Shown: positions 46,465 through 56,404, counted from the stretch's first letter. The stretch is 64,000 nucleotides of DNA from Xanthomonas sp. Leaf131 (GCF_001423495.1 NZ_LMOG01000003.1:124001-188000); one strand, 5' to 3'. The notes: generated by a model not told the origin, from the letters alone. A program made the numbers and translations.

Positions 46465-47658
46465 ATGAGCCAGACGACTGAAACTTCTTCCCAACCTGCA
46501 CCGGCCGCGCCCAGCAAGCGCCGTGCGGCGCTGCGCATTGTGGCCATTGTGGTGATCCTGGCGATCATCGGCCTTGTGGTGTGGTACTTCCTGGTCGGCC
46601 GCTGGCACGAAGACACCGACGACGCCTACGTGCAGGGCAACCAGGTGCAGATCACCCCGATGGTGGGTGGCACCGTGGTCAGCATCGGCGCCGAAGACGG
46701 CATGCGCGTGGAGCGCGGCCAGCTGCTGGTGCAGCTCGACCCGGCCGACACCGCGGTCGCCTTGCAGCAGGCCGAAGCCAACCTGGCCAAAACCGTGCGT
46801 CAGGTGCGCGGTCTGTATCGCAGCGTGGAAGGCGCGCAGGCCGAACTGTCTTCGCGCGAAGTCACTTTGCGCAGTGCACGCGCGGACTTCGCACGGCGTA
46901 AGGATCTGGCGGCCAGCGGCGCGATTTCCAACGAAGAACTGGCGCACGCCCGCGACGAACTGGCCGCTGCCGAAGCGGCAGTGAGCGGTTCGCGCGAGAG
47001 TTTCGAGCGTAATCGCGCACTGGTCGACGACAACGCCATCGCCAATCAGCCGGACGTGCAGACCGCTGCCGCGCAGTTGCGTCAGGCCTATCTCAACCAT
47101 GCGCGCACCGGTGTGATTGCGCCGGTGTCCGGTTACGTTGCGCGTCGTTCGGCGCAGCTCGGCCAGCGTGTGCAGCCCGGCAGCGTGCTGATGGCGGTGG
47201 TGCCGCTGGAGCAGGTGTGGGTGGAAGCCAACTTCAAGGAAACCCAGCTCAAGCACATGCGTCTGGGTCAGCCGGTGGAACTGCATTCGGATCTGTACGG
47301 CGGTGGCGTGAGCTACACCGGTCGCATCGAAAGCCTGGGCCTGGGCACCGGCAGTGCGTTCTCGCTGTTGCCGGCGCAAAACGCCAGCGGCAACTGGATC
47401 AAGATTGTGCAGCGCGTGCCGGTGCGCATCGCGGTGGATGCCAAGCAACTGGCCGGCAATCCGCTGCGCATTGGTTTGTCGATGAAGGTCGACGTCAATC
47501 TGCACGATCAGCAGGGCACGGTGTTGCCGACCAAGTTCGCCACCGGCGCGGTGTTCTCCACCGACGCGTATGCGCCGCAGTTGCAGGCCGCCGACGCGGA
47601 TATCCAACGCATCATCCAGGACAACCTGCCTGCGCAGGCTGCGTCCAAGGCGGGCTAA
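46465..47658 (+). CDS. emrA: EmrA/HlyD-type membrane fusion protein
   Basis: Periplasmic adaptor of the tripartite pump. 397 residues: an N-terminal membrane helix over about residues 22-45 (LRIVAIVVILAIIGLVVWYF), lipoyl half-domains (DTDDAYVQGNQVQITP and VIAPVSGYVARRSAQLGQRV), a coiled-coil hairpin between them over about 105-195, and the beta-barrel region VWVEANFKETQLKHMR. The start is 10 bp after the channel gene. Confidence 0.96.
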   Translation: MSQTTETSSQPAPAAPSKRRAALRIVAIVVILAIIGLVVWYFLVGRWHEDTDDAYVQGNQVQITPMVGGTVVSIGAEDGMRVERGQLLVQLDPADTAVALQQAEANLAKTVRQVRGLYRSVEGAQAELSSREVTLRSARADFARRKDLAASGAISNEELAHARDELAAAEAAVSGSRESFERNRALVDDNAIANQPDVQTAAAQLRQAYLNHARTGVIAPVSGYVARRSAQLGQRVQPGSVLMAVVPLEQVWVEANFKETQLKHMRLGQPVELHSDLYGGGVSYTGRIESLGLGTGSAFSLLPAQNASGNWIKIVQRVPVRIAVDAKQLAGNPLRIGLSMKVDVNLHDQQGTVLPTKFATGAVFSTDAYAPQLQAADADIQRIIQDNLPAQAASKAG

Positions 47659-47664
47659 GCCAGC

Positions 47665-49245
47665 ATGTCTTCGCAAGCTCCCACCGCGCCCGGCGGCCCC
47701 TCGGCACCGGCGCCTGCCGCCGGCTTTCGCCCGGCCAGCGTGGCGTTGTGCACCGTGGGCCTGGCGATGGCCTCGTTCATGCAGGTGCTCGACACCACCA
47801 TCGCCAACGTGTCGTTGCCGACCATCGCCGGTAATCTCGGCGCCAGTTCGCAGCAGGCCACCTGGGTCATCACCTCGTTCGCGGTCAGTACCGCGATCGC
47901 GTTGCCGCTGACCGGTTGGCTGAGCCGTCGCTTCGGCGAGACCAAGTTGTTCGTGTGGTCGACGCTGGCCTTCACCGTGGCCTCGTTGCTGTGCGGGCTT
48001 GCTCAGAGCATGGGCATGCTGGTGGTCGCACGCGCGCTGCAGGGCTTTGTGGCCGGGCCGATGTACCCGATCACCCAGAGTCTGCTGGTGTCGATCTATC
48101 CACGCGAAAAACGCGGACAGGCGCTCGCCTTGCTGGCGATGATCACCGTGGTGGCACCGATCGCCGGGCCGATTCTGGGCGGCTGGATCACCGACAACTA
48201 CAGTTGGGAATGGATCTTTTTGATCAACGTGCCGCTGGGCATCATCGCCAGCAGTATTGTGGGTTCGCAGTTGCGCCATCGCCCCGAGCAGCTGGAAAAG
48301 CCGCGCATGGATTACATCGGCCTGATCCTGCTGGTGGTTGGCGTGGGTGCGCTGCAGCTGGTGCTGGATCTGGGTAATGACGAGGATTGGTTCTCTTCCG
48401 ACAAGATTGTGGTGCTGGCCTGCGTCGCTGCGGTGGCGCTGGTGGTATTCGTGATCTGGGAGTTGACCGACAAGGATCCCATCGTCGATCTCAAGCTGTT
48501 CCGGCATCGCAACTTCCGCGCGGGGACATTGGCGATGGTGGTGGCGTATGCGGCGTTCTTCAGCGTGAGTCTGCTGATCCCGCAATGGCTGCAACGCGAC
48601 ATGGGTTACACGGCGATCTGGGCTGGCCTTGCCACCGCGCCGATTGGCATCCTGCCGGTGTTGATGACGCCATTCGTGGGAAAATACGCGCTGCGCTTCG
48701 ACCTGCGCATGCTTGCGACCATCGCCTTTGTCTTCATGTCGTTCACCAGCTTCTTCCGCTCCAACTTCAACCTGCAGGTGGACTTCAGCCATGTGGCCAC
48801 CATTCAGTTGGTGATGGGCGTGGGCGTGGCGTTGTTCTTCATGCCGGTGCTGCAGATCCTGCTCTCCGATCTGGACGGTCGCGAGATCGCGGCAGGTTCC
48901 GGCTTGGCCACCTTCCTGCGCACGTTGGGCGGCAGCTTTGCCGCATCGTTGACCACGTATCTGTGGGCACGTCGCACCCAGGTGCACCACGCGCACATCA
49001 CCGAGCACATCTCGGTGTACACGCCGGGCATGCAGGAGCAGGTCGCCGCAATGGGGCAGGGCGACCTGCAACGCGGCGCGGCATCGCTCAACAACATGAT
49101 CAATCACCAGGCCTCGCAGATGGGCTTCAACGACATTTTCTATCTGCTTGGCTGGACGTTCTTGGCGATCATCTTCTTCCTGTGGCTGGCCAAACCGCCG
49201 TTTGGTGCGGGTGCCGGTGGCGCTGCGGCGGGTGGTGGGCATTGA
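47665..49245 (+). CDS. emrB: EmrB-type drug:H+ antiporter (DHA2, MFS)
   Basis: Inner-membrane pump, 526 residues with about 14 hydrophobic helices. DHA2 motif C-like DTTIANVSLPTIAGNLG in helix 1; motif A GWLSRRFGETKLF; VARALQGFVAGPMYPI in helix 4. The Gly/Ala-rich C-terminus (GAGAGGAAAGGGH) is unstructured. It follows emrA by 6 bp and is the last operon gene. Likely exports hydrophobic or phenolic compounds; specificity is not deducible. Confidence 0.96.
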   Translation: MSSQAPTAPGGPSAPAPAAGFRPASVALCTVGLAMASFMQVLDTTIANVSLPTIAGNLGASSQQATWVITSFAVSTAIALPLTGWLSRRFGETKLFVWSTLAFTVASLLCGLAQSMGMLVVARALQGFVAGPMYPITQSLLVSIYPREKRGQALALLAMITVVAPIAGPILGGWITDNYSWEWIFLINVPLGIIASSIVGSQLRHRPEQLEKPRMDYIGLILLVVGVGALQLVLDLGNDEDWFSSDKIVVLACVAAVALVVFVIWELTDKDPIVDLKLFRHRNFRAGTLAMVVAYAAFFSVSLLIPQWLQRDMGYTAIWAGLATAPIGILPVLMTPFVGKYALRFDLRMLATIAFVFMSFTSFFRSNFNLQVDFSHVATIQLVMGVGVALFFMPVLQILLSDLDGREIAAGSGLATFLRTLGGSFAASLTTYLWARRTQVHHAHITEHISVYTPGMQEQVAAMGQGDLQRGAASLNNMINHQASQMGFNDIFYLLGWTFLAIIFFLWLAKPPFGAGAGGAAAGGGH

Positions 49246-49345
49246 GCGCGGGTCACAAGGCGCTTGGTCGCTCTAACATCGGCTAAGACAACGACCTCAT
49301 GCCGGTCGAGTGCAGAGCGGGTGATCTGCGACTTGGCTGCAGGGC

Positions 49346-49447
49346 CCTTGCCCGTCCACCCTCGCGGGACACGCCGCAAGTACGTCCTTGTAGGCTCTTA
49401 CGCGGCATCCATGCCGCGTAAGGTCCCGCGACGGTGGGCGGGCAAGG
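49346..49447. repeat. MITE-like palindromic element, copy C (complete)
   Basis: A 102-bp element with 25-bp terminal inverted repeats: CCTTGCCCGTCCACC plus CTCGCGGGAC at the left (49346-49370) and the near-perfect inverse at the right (49423-49447, two mismatches). The core palindrome TTACGCGGCAT-CC-ATGCCGCGTAA is at 49398-49421. It encodes no protein and lies between emrB and a truncated gene. Confidence 0.88.
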
Positions 49448-49494
49448 ACCAATCAAGATGGTCGGTGTGCTCGCTTTCGCGCTGCAGTCGCCTG

Positions 49495-49971
49495 TCAATA
49501 GCGACACGAAGCTGGTGGCCGATGCACTACGTGCCGACAAGCGCGTTTACGCAGCCTCTCGATTTTGCGGGCATTGAGCGCGCTGCCTGTCATGACCTCG
49601 ATGACACCGCCGAGTGCGTCGTAACTGAGGTCGATCATTTGATGTGCGATGCCTGCAACCTGCGGCATCAGTGCGCGGGTCTGCTGTTCCATCTCCCAAA
49701 GCCGTCGTGCATCGGCCGTGCTGGTCTGCTGCACCTTTTGGTCGATGCTCAGTTCGCCGCCGTGGAAGAAAATTTCGCGTGGCCAATCGCTGTCGCGGTA
49801 AAGCCAGATGCCGCCGCTGTCGGCGAGCACGTTGAACGGCGTGCCGAGACCGCACTGCTGCGAAGACACCTGCGCGCGATGGCGCGGGGTATCGTGTTTG
49901 TCGGTCTGCTGTACCCGTGCATGCGGACTGACAACGGCCGGCAGCAGGGCAAGCCAGAGGAGGATGCGCAT
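49495..49971 (-). pseudogene. DUF2884 (YggN)-like exported protein, apparently truncated
   Basis: 158 residues. Signal peptide MRILLWLALLPAVVSPHA; the mature start (QQCGLGTPFNVLADSGGIWL, then FFHGGELSIDQ and VMTGSALNARKIERLR) resembles the DUF2884/YggN family as I recall it. Family members are usually about 240-290 residues, so 80 or more C-terminal residues seem to be missing: the frame ends in unrelated sequence (CRHVVHRPPASCRY) about 50 bp from palindromic element C. This looks like a 3' deletion; a naturally short variant is possible. Confidence 0.55.
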
Positions 49972-50127
49972 GGGGCGTGCTGCCGTCGTGGAGGCATCGC
50001 GCATGGTCGCCACAGCGGCAACGGTGATCGCGTGTCGAAAGTCACTGACGCCGCGCCCTTGCAACGCTGCCGATCGGCAGGCATCACCGATGCCGGCACA
50101 CCATCGCGTGATCGAATTGCCCAGACG

Positions 50128-50156
50128 CAAAAAACCCCGCTTGCGCGGGGTTTTTT
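50128..50156 (-). terminator. Terminator of tRNA-Leu
   Basis: AAAAAACCCCGC-TTG-CGCGGGGTTTTTT, a near-perfect hairpin with T runs on both strands, lies 18 bp downstream of the tRNA on the minus strand. Confidence 0.92.
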
Positions 50157-50174
50157 ACGATCTACCGTGAGTCG

Positions 50175-50261
50175 TGGTGCCCAGGAGAGGACTCGAACCT
50201 CCACGAAGTTGCCCCCGCTAGCACCTGAAGCTAGTGCGTCTACCAATTCCGCCACCTGGGC
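50175..50261 (-). tRNA. tRNA-Leu (anticodon CAG)
   Basis: 87 nt including encoded CCA. Minus-strand reading starts GCCCAGGTGGCGGAATTGGT and ends TCCTGGGCACCA. The acceptor stem pairs GCCCAGG with CCTGGGC; the anticodon loop is TTCAGGT (anticodon CAG, reading CUG). A long variable arm is typical of tRNA-Leu. The T loop reads GGTTCGAGTCC. Confidence 0.97.
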
Positions 50262-50404
50262 GACTCAGGGGGCGAATTGTGCAAGTTGTGCGCGAAGCTG
50301 TCAACGCATCTTGCACAAATTCTTCGTGGTGGCTGGCGCCTGCCTGCGACTTGAAAAACACGGCGTGGCTGACGCGCGCCTTGCGTGCCCGCTGCCACAC
50401 CGGT

Positions 50405-52642
50405 TTACGGCAGCTGCGCCGCCTGCAAGGTGACCTCCGCACTCTGCACCGGTTCGCTCGCCGAACGCGCCAGCTGCACGCGGTAGGTGCCGGCCGCGAT
50501 GGTCCAGTGACGCGCCTTGGCATCGAAGTCGGCCAGCGTCTTGGGTTCGGCGATCACCTGCACGCTGCGCTTTTCGCCCGGCTTGAGGGTGAGTTTTTGC
50601 CAGCCGATCAGACGCAGCGGGGTGGCGTGACCATCCGGCAAGGCGACGTAAAGCTGCGGCACGGCGGCGCCTTCGCGCTGGCCGATGTTTTCCACTTCGA
50701 AGCTCGCGGTGAGCTGGCTGCCATTGGCTTCCACGCGCAGGCCGCCCATGCGGAATTGCGTGTACGACAGGCCGTGGCCGAACGGGTAACGCGGGGTCAA
50801 CTTGCGCGCGGCGAACCATTTGTAGCCGACGTTGGCACCTTCGATGGCGTAGTCGATGCTGTCTTCGCCCGGCTTGGCCGGCTTGAAGCCCAGGCCCGGA
50901 ATCGAGGGACGCGGCAGCTGCGATTCGTCCACCGGCCAGGTCACCGGCAGATGGCCGGAAGGATTGACCTTGCCGGTCAGCAGGTTGGCGATTGCCTCAC
51001 CGCCGCCGATACCCGGATACCATGCCTGCAACACCGCCGGCACGCGCTCGGCCCACGGCATGCGCACCGGGCCGTTGGTTTCCAGCACCACGGTGGTCTT
51101 GGGGTTGGCCTTGGCCACCGCTTCGATCAGTGCGTCCTGGTTGTCGGGCAACTGCATGTCCGGCAGGTCTACCGATTCGGCGGCCCATTGGGTGGCGAAC
51201 ACGATCGCCACATCGGCGGCCTTGGCGGCGCGTGCAGCGGCAACGCGATCCCTGCCGTCCACATAGTCGATCTGCACATTCGGCAATGCGGCGCGCAGTG
51301 CCTGCAGCGGCGAGGACGGATGGATGATCACCGGGCCGGGCCAGGTGGTCGGGGTGAGGCCGGGCACCGCGTTGCCGCCGTTGATGGTGTAGTCCACCCG
51401 CGAGGAGCCGCCGCCGGACATCACGCCCTTGTCGGCGTAGCCACCGATCACCGCGATGCGGCGTACGTCCTTCGACAACGGCAGGGTCGCCTGCTCGTTG
51501 CGCAACAGCACGCTGCCTTCTTCGGCGACATGCTGCGCGGCCAGCAGCCCGGCCTTGCCGTCGATGGGCTGGCGCTGGGTCGGATGATCGAATGCGCCAT
51601 GCGCGAACAGGCTGCGCAGGATGCGCTTGACCATATCGTCGAAGCGCGCGCGCGGCACCACGCCGGCCGACACCGCCATGCGCAACGGGGCATCGAAGAA
51701 CACCGCCGCATCGAACACTTCGCCGGCCGATTGCTGATCCAGCCCAGCCAGCGCCGCCTTGGAGCCGCTGTGCACGCCGCCCCAGTCGGACATCACGTAG
51801 CCGGGGTAGTTCCATTCCTGCTTGAGTACCTGGTTGAGCAGGTAATCGTGCTCGCAGCCGTAGATGCCATTGATCTTGTTGTAGGAGCACATCACCGATG
51901 CGGGGTCGCCGATCTTCAATGCGATCTCGAACGCCAGCAGGTCCGACTCGTGCATCGCCTGCTCGCCGATCTGCGCGCTATGGAAGTTGCGCCGCGTTTC
52001 CATATCGTTGAGCGCGAAGTGCTTCATCGTCGACAGCACGTGCTCGCTCTGCACGCCGCGAATCGATTCGCCGACCATGGTGCCGGCCAGCAGCGGGTCT
52101 TCGCCGGCATATTCGAAATTGCGCCCGTTACGCGGGTCGCGCTGCAGGTTGACGCTGCCGGCCAGCAGCACATTGAAGCCTTGCTGCCAGGATTCGCGGC
52201 CCATGGTCTTGCCGCCGGCATAGGCCAGCTGCGGATTCCAGCTCGAGGCGGTCGAGGGGCCGGATGGCATCGCGGTAGCGAAATCGCCCTTGCGGATGCC
52301 GCCGGGATTGGTCACGCCCACGCCGGCATCGGCCAGCTGCTGCGCCGGAATGCCCAGGCGCGGGATGCCGGGCACGTAGCCGGCCGATCCCAGCGCGCCT
52401 TCGGGCTTGGGAATCTTGTCGGTGCCCAGGCCGAAGTAGCTGCGCAGCATCTGGAATTTTTCGTCTTCGCTCATCTGCGCCAGCAGGCGGTCGGCGCGCT
52501 GGTCCGCAGTCAACGCGGTGTCCATCCACGGCTGCGCTGCAGCGGCGGGTTGTGCGCTGAGCGGGGCGGCAAACGCGACGCTCATCCCGAGTGCAATGGC
52601 GAGCGTGAGACGGCGTGGCGTGGCGCGTGTAAACGTTTTCAT
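50405..52642 (-). CDS. bglX: Periplasmic beta-glucosidase, GH3 family
   Basis: Exported glycoside hydrolase, 745 residues. Signal peptide MKTFTRATPRRLTLAIALGM ending LSA-QPAA. GH3 N-terminal barrel with VGVTNPGGIRKGD, MKHFALND and the nucleophile Asp in GYVMSDWGGVHSG. The C-terminal alpha/beta domain has VAEEGSVLLRNE, VIGGYADKGVMSGGGSS and NGPVRMPW; a fibronectin-III-like domain covers the last ~100 residues (YPFGHGLSYTQF onward). It probably releases glucose or xylose from plant oligosaccharides. The ATG at 52642 begins the signal peptide. Confidence 0.93.
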   Translation of the reverse strand: MKTFTRATPRRLTLAIALGMSVAFAAPLSAQPAAAAQPWMDTALTADQRADRLLAQMSEDEKFQMLRSYFGLGTDKIPKPEGALGSAGYVPGIPRLGIPAQQLADAGVGVTNPGGIRKGDFATAMPSGPSTASSWNPQLAYAGGKTMGRESWQQGFNVLLAGSVNLQRDPRNGRNFEYAGEDPLLAGTMVGESIRGVQSEHVLSTMKHFALNDMETRRNFHSAQIGEQAMHESDLLAFEIALKIGDPASVMCSYNKINGIYGCEHDYLLNQVLKQEWNYPGYVMSDWGGVHSGSKAALAGLDQQSAGEVFDAAVFFDAPLRMAVSAGVVPRARFDDMVKRILRSLFAHGAFDHPTQRQPIDGKAGLLAAQHVAEEGSVLLRNEQATLPLSKDVRRIAVIGGYADKGVMSGGGSSRVDYTINGGNAVPGLTPTTWPGPVIIHPSSPLQALRAALPNVQIDYVDGRDRVAAARAAKAADVAIVFATQWAAESVDLPDMQLPDNQDALIEAVAKANPKTTVVLETNGPVRMPWAERVPAVLQAWYPGIGGGEAIANLLTGKVNPSGHLPVTWPVDESQLPRPSIPGLGFKPAKPGEDSIDYAIEGANVGYKWFAARKLTPRYPFGHGLSYTQFRMGGLRVEANGSQLTASFEVENIGQREGAAVPQLYVALPDGHATPLRLIGWQKLTLKPGEKRSVQVIAEPKTLADFDAKARHWTIAAGTYRVQLARSASEPVQSAEVTLQAAQLP

Positions 52643-52766
52643 ATCGGGGTATGACACGGGGTGGTCCTTGTGGTGCGGTTGCAATCAGGGGAGGGCACCG
52701 CAGTGCCCAAGTTCGAATGGCGCGCGTGCGCGCCGAATCAGGGGGTTGCCGGAATCTGGCGCGGTA

Positions 52767-54536
52767 TCAGAACTGCGTCTGCGCGGTGCGCAACACCGGA
52801 TACAGGCGATAACGCTCGTCCCAGGAAGAATGCCGGCGGGCGAAGAATTCCAGGCGTGCTTTCGGGTCGGCCGCGAAGGCCGTATCGCTGGCCAGGCGCT
52901 GTTCGAATTGCGCTTTCACTGCCGGGTCGCGTTCGAGCATGTCGCGCGCCACCTCCTCGGCGACGTAATCCTCCATGTATTCCTTGCGCTCGAATGCGGT
53001 GTTGAACAGACCCCATTGCAGCAGCGAATCGGGTGCCTGCGGTTCCAGCATCGCCATCACCAGGCGCGACTTGGCCTGGGCGATCGGGACGAACAGCGAA
53101 CCGGCTGGCACGCTGCGGGTTTCATCGCGCCATTGGCCGGCGATGTCCAGGTTTTGATGGCCTTCGTTGGAGCGCGCGGCAAACGTTGCCTTGTCGGCGC
53201 GGAAGCTCTGTACTGGATGGGTGCCAGCGGTGGCGATGGTATCGAAAGCGATCCCGTGCAGACGCAGTTTCTCGGCCACCAGGGCAGCTTGCGCGGCAGG
53301 TACCAGATAGCCGCCGCGTGGCGCATCGACCACCACGTCGGGGGTGATCTGATCGCGCAGCGGCACCTTCCAAATTTGCGGGCTGGTCTCGTCGTAGCGG
53401 GTCATCAACGCGCCGGAAATCGGCGAGGGCGTGCGTGTATAGGCATAACCACGGAAGGCGACAGTGCGTGCGGCCGGGCCGGCAGCGAAGCTCAACGGCT
53501 CGGATTCGCCAGCCAACCTGGTTGCACGTTGATCGGCCGCCAGCGCATCGGCGCGCCACTTCGTACCGTTGCGCGCGGTCTGCTGCAGCACCGAGACGAT
53601 CGCGTTACGGGTGACCCGCACGCGCACCGGGTAGGTCTTCCACGAATGCGTTTCCACCAGCATGCCGAAGCGATTGCGCAGCAGGAAATAGCCATGCGAA
53701 AAACGCGGCGGCGAGACGTCGTCGGCAAAGCCGGAGGTCGGGTCGTCTTCGTGCACGAACGAGGGGTAATACGGCAGCGGCAGCGAGCCCTGTTTGGCCA
53801 GATCGGCAATCACCGCATCGCGCCAGCGCGTGCCGTCGCGTTGCAACGTGGCATCGCCGGCATGCACCGGTTCCACCTGCACCGAGACGTCGTGTTCGAA
53901 CTTGGCGCCGTCGGTGACGTGCAGGTCCACGTACATCAGCGGATCCCACTGCTGCACCAGCCGCAGCATCGCCTGCATTTCCGGCGCGTCGGCCTTGACG
54001 TAGTCGCGATTGAGATTGAGGTTCTGCGCGGTGGTGCGCCAGCCCATCTGTTCGGGGCCGCGTTGATTAGGGCGGTTCCAGGCACCGAAGCGTTCGTGGC
54101 CATCGACGTTGAACACCGGCACGAACACCCACACCAGTTTGTCGAGCACGCCTTTGCCGGCTTTGCCGTCCAGCAACTCGCGCAGGGCCAGAAAGCCTGC
54201 GTCCTTGCCGTCGATCTCGCCGGCATGGATGCCGCCTTGCACCAGCACCACCGGCAACTTGCGCTGCGCGACACTGGCCGCATCCAGCGCGCCGCTGGTG
54301 GAGACGATCAGCGCCTTCATCGGCCGCCCTTCCGGGGTGGTGCCGAAGTCGACGCAGCGCACCGCCTGCGGGTAGCGCTGCGCGAACGCATCGCACAGTG
54401 CGATGACTTCATCGTAGCGTCCGGTTTGCGCAAAGCCGCTGCGCTCGGCCTGGGTGGTCAGCGGTTCGGCAGCCAGTGCGGCGGGGGCGGTGGTCAGCAG
54501 CAACAGGCTCAGGGCCAGGCGGGTGAAGCGGGGCAT
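52767..54536 (-). CDS. M14-family zinc carboxypeptidase, exported
   Basis: 589 residues with signal peptide MPRFTRLALSLLLLTTAPAA ending LAA-E. Metallocarboxypeptidase domain over about residues 45-330: zinc ligands in QGGIHAGEIDGKDA (H-x2-E) and VDLHVTDG, substrate-binding RDYVKAD and the catalytic Glu in MLVETHSWK. The C-terminal ~230 residues carry no known catalytic motif. It acts on peptides in the periplasm or outside the cell; the neighbouring POT transporter could take up the products, which is inference from position. Confidence 0.9.
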   Translation of the reverse strand: MPRFTRLALSLLLLTTAPAALAAEPLTTQAERSGFAQTGRYDEVIALCDAFAQRYPQAVRCVDFGTTPEGRPMKALIVSTSGALDAASVAQRKLPVVLVQGGIHAGEIDGKDAGFLALRELLDGKAGKGVLDKLVWVFVPVFNVDGHERFGAWNRPNQRGPEQMGWRTTAQNLNLNRDYVKADAPEMQAMLRLVQQWDPLMYVDLHVTDGAKFEHDVSVQVEPVHAGDATLQRDGTRWRDAVIADLAKQGSLPLPYYPSFVHEDDPTSGFADDVSPPRFSHGYFLLRNRFGMLVETHSWKTYPVRVRVTRNAIVSVLQQTARNGTKWRADALAADQRATRLAGESEPLSFAAGPAARTVAFRGYAYTRTPSPISGALMTRYDETSPQIWKVPLRDQITPDVVVDAPRGGYLVPAAQAALVAEKLRLHGIAFDTIATAGTHPVQSFRADKATFAARSNEGHQNLDIAGQWRDETRSVPAGSLFVPIAQAKSRLVMAMLEPQAPDSLLQWGLFNTAFERKEYMEDYVAEEVARDMLERDPAVKAQFEQRLASDTAFAADPKARLEFFARRHSSWDERYRLYPVLRTAQTQF

Positions 54537-54831
54537 CCAGCGGTCCAGTGTTCCAGGAAAACGTTTGCAATGTAGCCGAGCCGGCGCAGCAGGCCAATCT
54601 GCACTGCGTCATGACTTGCGCGTGATCGGCTTGGCAGCGGTGTTTTCGACAAGCGTTTTTCAGCACGCACAGGCCGAACGAATTTTCGGCGTGAACCGCA
54701 GCAGCCGCAATCGGCGCAGCGGCGGCAACGCATGCAAGGCCGCGTCCGCTTTCTTATCCGATGGTCGCGATGGCGGCCCGCCACCGCGCGCCGGTACGAT
54801 AGCGCGTGTTTTCTGCTCGACCGGACTGCCT

Positions 54832-56397
54832 TTGACCACTTCCACCTTGCCGGGCTCTACTGCCGGGGCGCGGCTGCCGCGCCAGATTCCTTTCATCATC
54901 GGCAACGAGGCCTGCGAGCGTTTCAGTTTCTACGGGATGCGCAACATCCTGGTGCAGTTCCTGATCACCTCGCTGCTGTTGCAGGAAGTCAGCGGACCCG
55001 GCCGCGAGGCCGAGGCCAAGCACATCCTGCACAGCTTCATGATCGGGGTGTATTTCTTCCCTCTGCTCGGCGGTTGGTTGGCCGATCGCTTCTTCGGCAA
55101 ATACAACACCATTCTGTGGTTCAGCCTGGTGTATTGCGCCGGCCATGCGTGCCTGGCGCTGTTCGAAGGCAGCCGTAGCGGATTTTTCGTTGGCTTGGGC
55201 TTGATCGCCTTGGGTGCGGGCGGCATCAAGCCGCTGGTGGCCTCGTTCATGGGCGACCAGTTCGACCAGTCCAACAAGCACATGGCCAAGGTGGTGTTCG
55301 ACGCCTTTTACTGGATCATCAACTTCGGCTCCTTGTTCGCCTCGCTGCTGATCCCATTGGCGCTGAAGCATCTCGGCCCGGCCTGGGCGTTCGGCATTCC
55401 CGGCATCCTGATGTTCGTGGCCACGCTGGTGTTCTGGCTGGGCCGCAAGCGTTATGTGCGGGTGCCGTTGCCGCCGACGGATCCGCATGGCTTCGGCGCG
55501 GTGATGCGCACCGCCTTGCTGGCGCACGCGCCGGGGCAGGGCCGTCCCGGCCTGATGCTGGCGATCGTCTCGGTGCTGCTGGCGCTGGCCTGCTTCGCGC
55601 TGGTCGAACAGCTCGGCATCGTCATCTGCCTGTGCATGGCGCTGGTGCTGCTGCTGGCAGGCATCGGCGGCGGCACCTGGTGGCAGCTGGAGCGTGCGCG
55701 TGGCATCCATCCCGATACGGCGGTCGAAGGCGTGCGTGCGCTGCTGCGGGTATTGGTGATCTTCGCCCTGGTGACGCCGTTCTTCTCGCTGTTCGACCAG
55801 AAGGCCTCGACCTGGGTGCTGCAGGGGCGCGAGATGACGATGCCGGCCTGGTTCACCGCCTCGCAGATGCAGGCGCTCAATCCGCTGCTGGTGATGCTGC
55901 TGATCCCGTTCAACAACTTGGTGCTGTATCCGCTGTTGCGCCGTGGCGGCTGGGAGCCGACGGCGCTGCGCCGCATGACCTGCGGCATCGCCTTCAGCGG
56001 CCTGGCCTGGATCGCGGTCGGCGGCATCCAGATCGGCATGGACGGCGGCGAGCCGATGCATATCGCCTGGCAGATCCTGCCCTATGCGCTGCTGACCTTC
56101 GGCGAAGTGCTGGTGTCGGCCACCGGGATCGAATTCGCCTACAGCCAGGCGCCGCCGTCGATGAAGGGCGTGGTGATGAGCTTCTGGTACCTGACCACCA
56201 CGGTGGGCAATCTATGGGTGCTGCTGTCGAACGTGGCGGTGCGCAACGAGACGGTAACCGCGCATATCGCCGATACTGGGCTCAGCGAAGCGGCATTTTT
56301 GATGTTCTTCTTCGCGGCCTTCGCGTTTCTGGCGGCACTGGCCTTCGGCCTTTACGCACGCCGGTATCGCATGGTCGACAATTACCGTTCTGCCTGA
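54832..56397 (+). CDS. POT/PTR-family oligopeptide:H+ symporter
   Basis: 521 residues from a TTG start. Family signatures: FIIGNEACERFSFYGMRNIL in helix 1 (the conserved E-x-x-E-R-F-x-Y-Y-type motif), GVYFFPLLGGWLADRFFGKY, and FYWIINFGSLFASL in helix 5 (PTR2 signature). About 12-14 hydrophobic helices. There is no ATG upstream in frame near the conserved start; TTG-ACC-ACT gives MTTSTLPGS. It drives di/tripeptide uptake across the inner membrane. The rhomboid gene follows by 7 bp. Confidence 0.94.
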   Translation: MTTSTLPGSTAGARLPRQIPFIIGNEACERFSFYGMRNILVQFLITSLLLQEVSGPGREAEAKHILHSFMIGVYFFPLLGGWLADRFFGKYNTILWFSLVYCAGHACLALFEGSRSGFFVGLGLIALGAGGIKPLVASFMGDQFDQSNKHMAKVVFDAFYWIINFGSLFASLLIPLALKHLGPAWAFGIPGILMFVATLVFWLGRKRYVRVPLPPTDPHGFGAVMRTALLAHAPGQGRPGLMLAIVSVLLALACFALVEQLGIVICLCMALVLLLAGIGGGTWWQLERARGIHPDTAVEGVRALLRVLVIFALVTPFFSLFDQKASTWVLQGREMTMPAWFTASQMQALNPLLVMLLIPFNNLVLYPLLRRGGWEPTALRRMTCGIAFSGLAWIAVGGIQIGMDGGEPMHIAWQILPYALLTFGEVLVSATGIEFAYSQAPPSMKGVVMSFWYLTTTVGNLWVLLSNVAVRNETVTAHIADTGLSEAAFLMFFFAAFAFLAALAFGLYARRYRMVDNYRSA

Positions 56398-56404
56398 GGT
56401 CCGC

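Noticed and set aside
46390..49242. Very long minus-strand ORF (950 codons) opposite emrA-emrB
   Set aside because: Mirror frame of two well-supported genes in GC-rich codons; His/Gln/Arg-rich without domains.
50175..50261. tRNA-Leu as a phage or island attachment site
   Set aside because: No integrase gene, no duplicated tRNA 3' end and no phage genes within the window.
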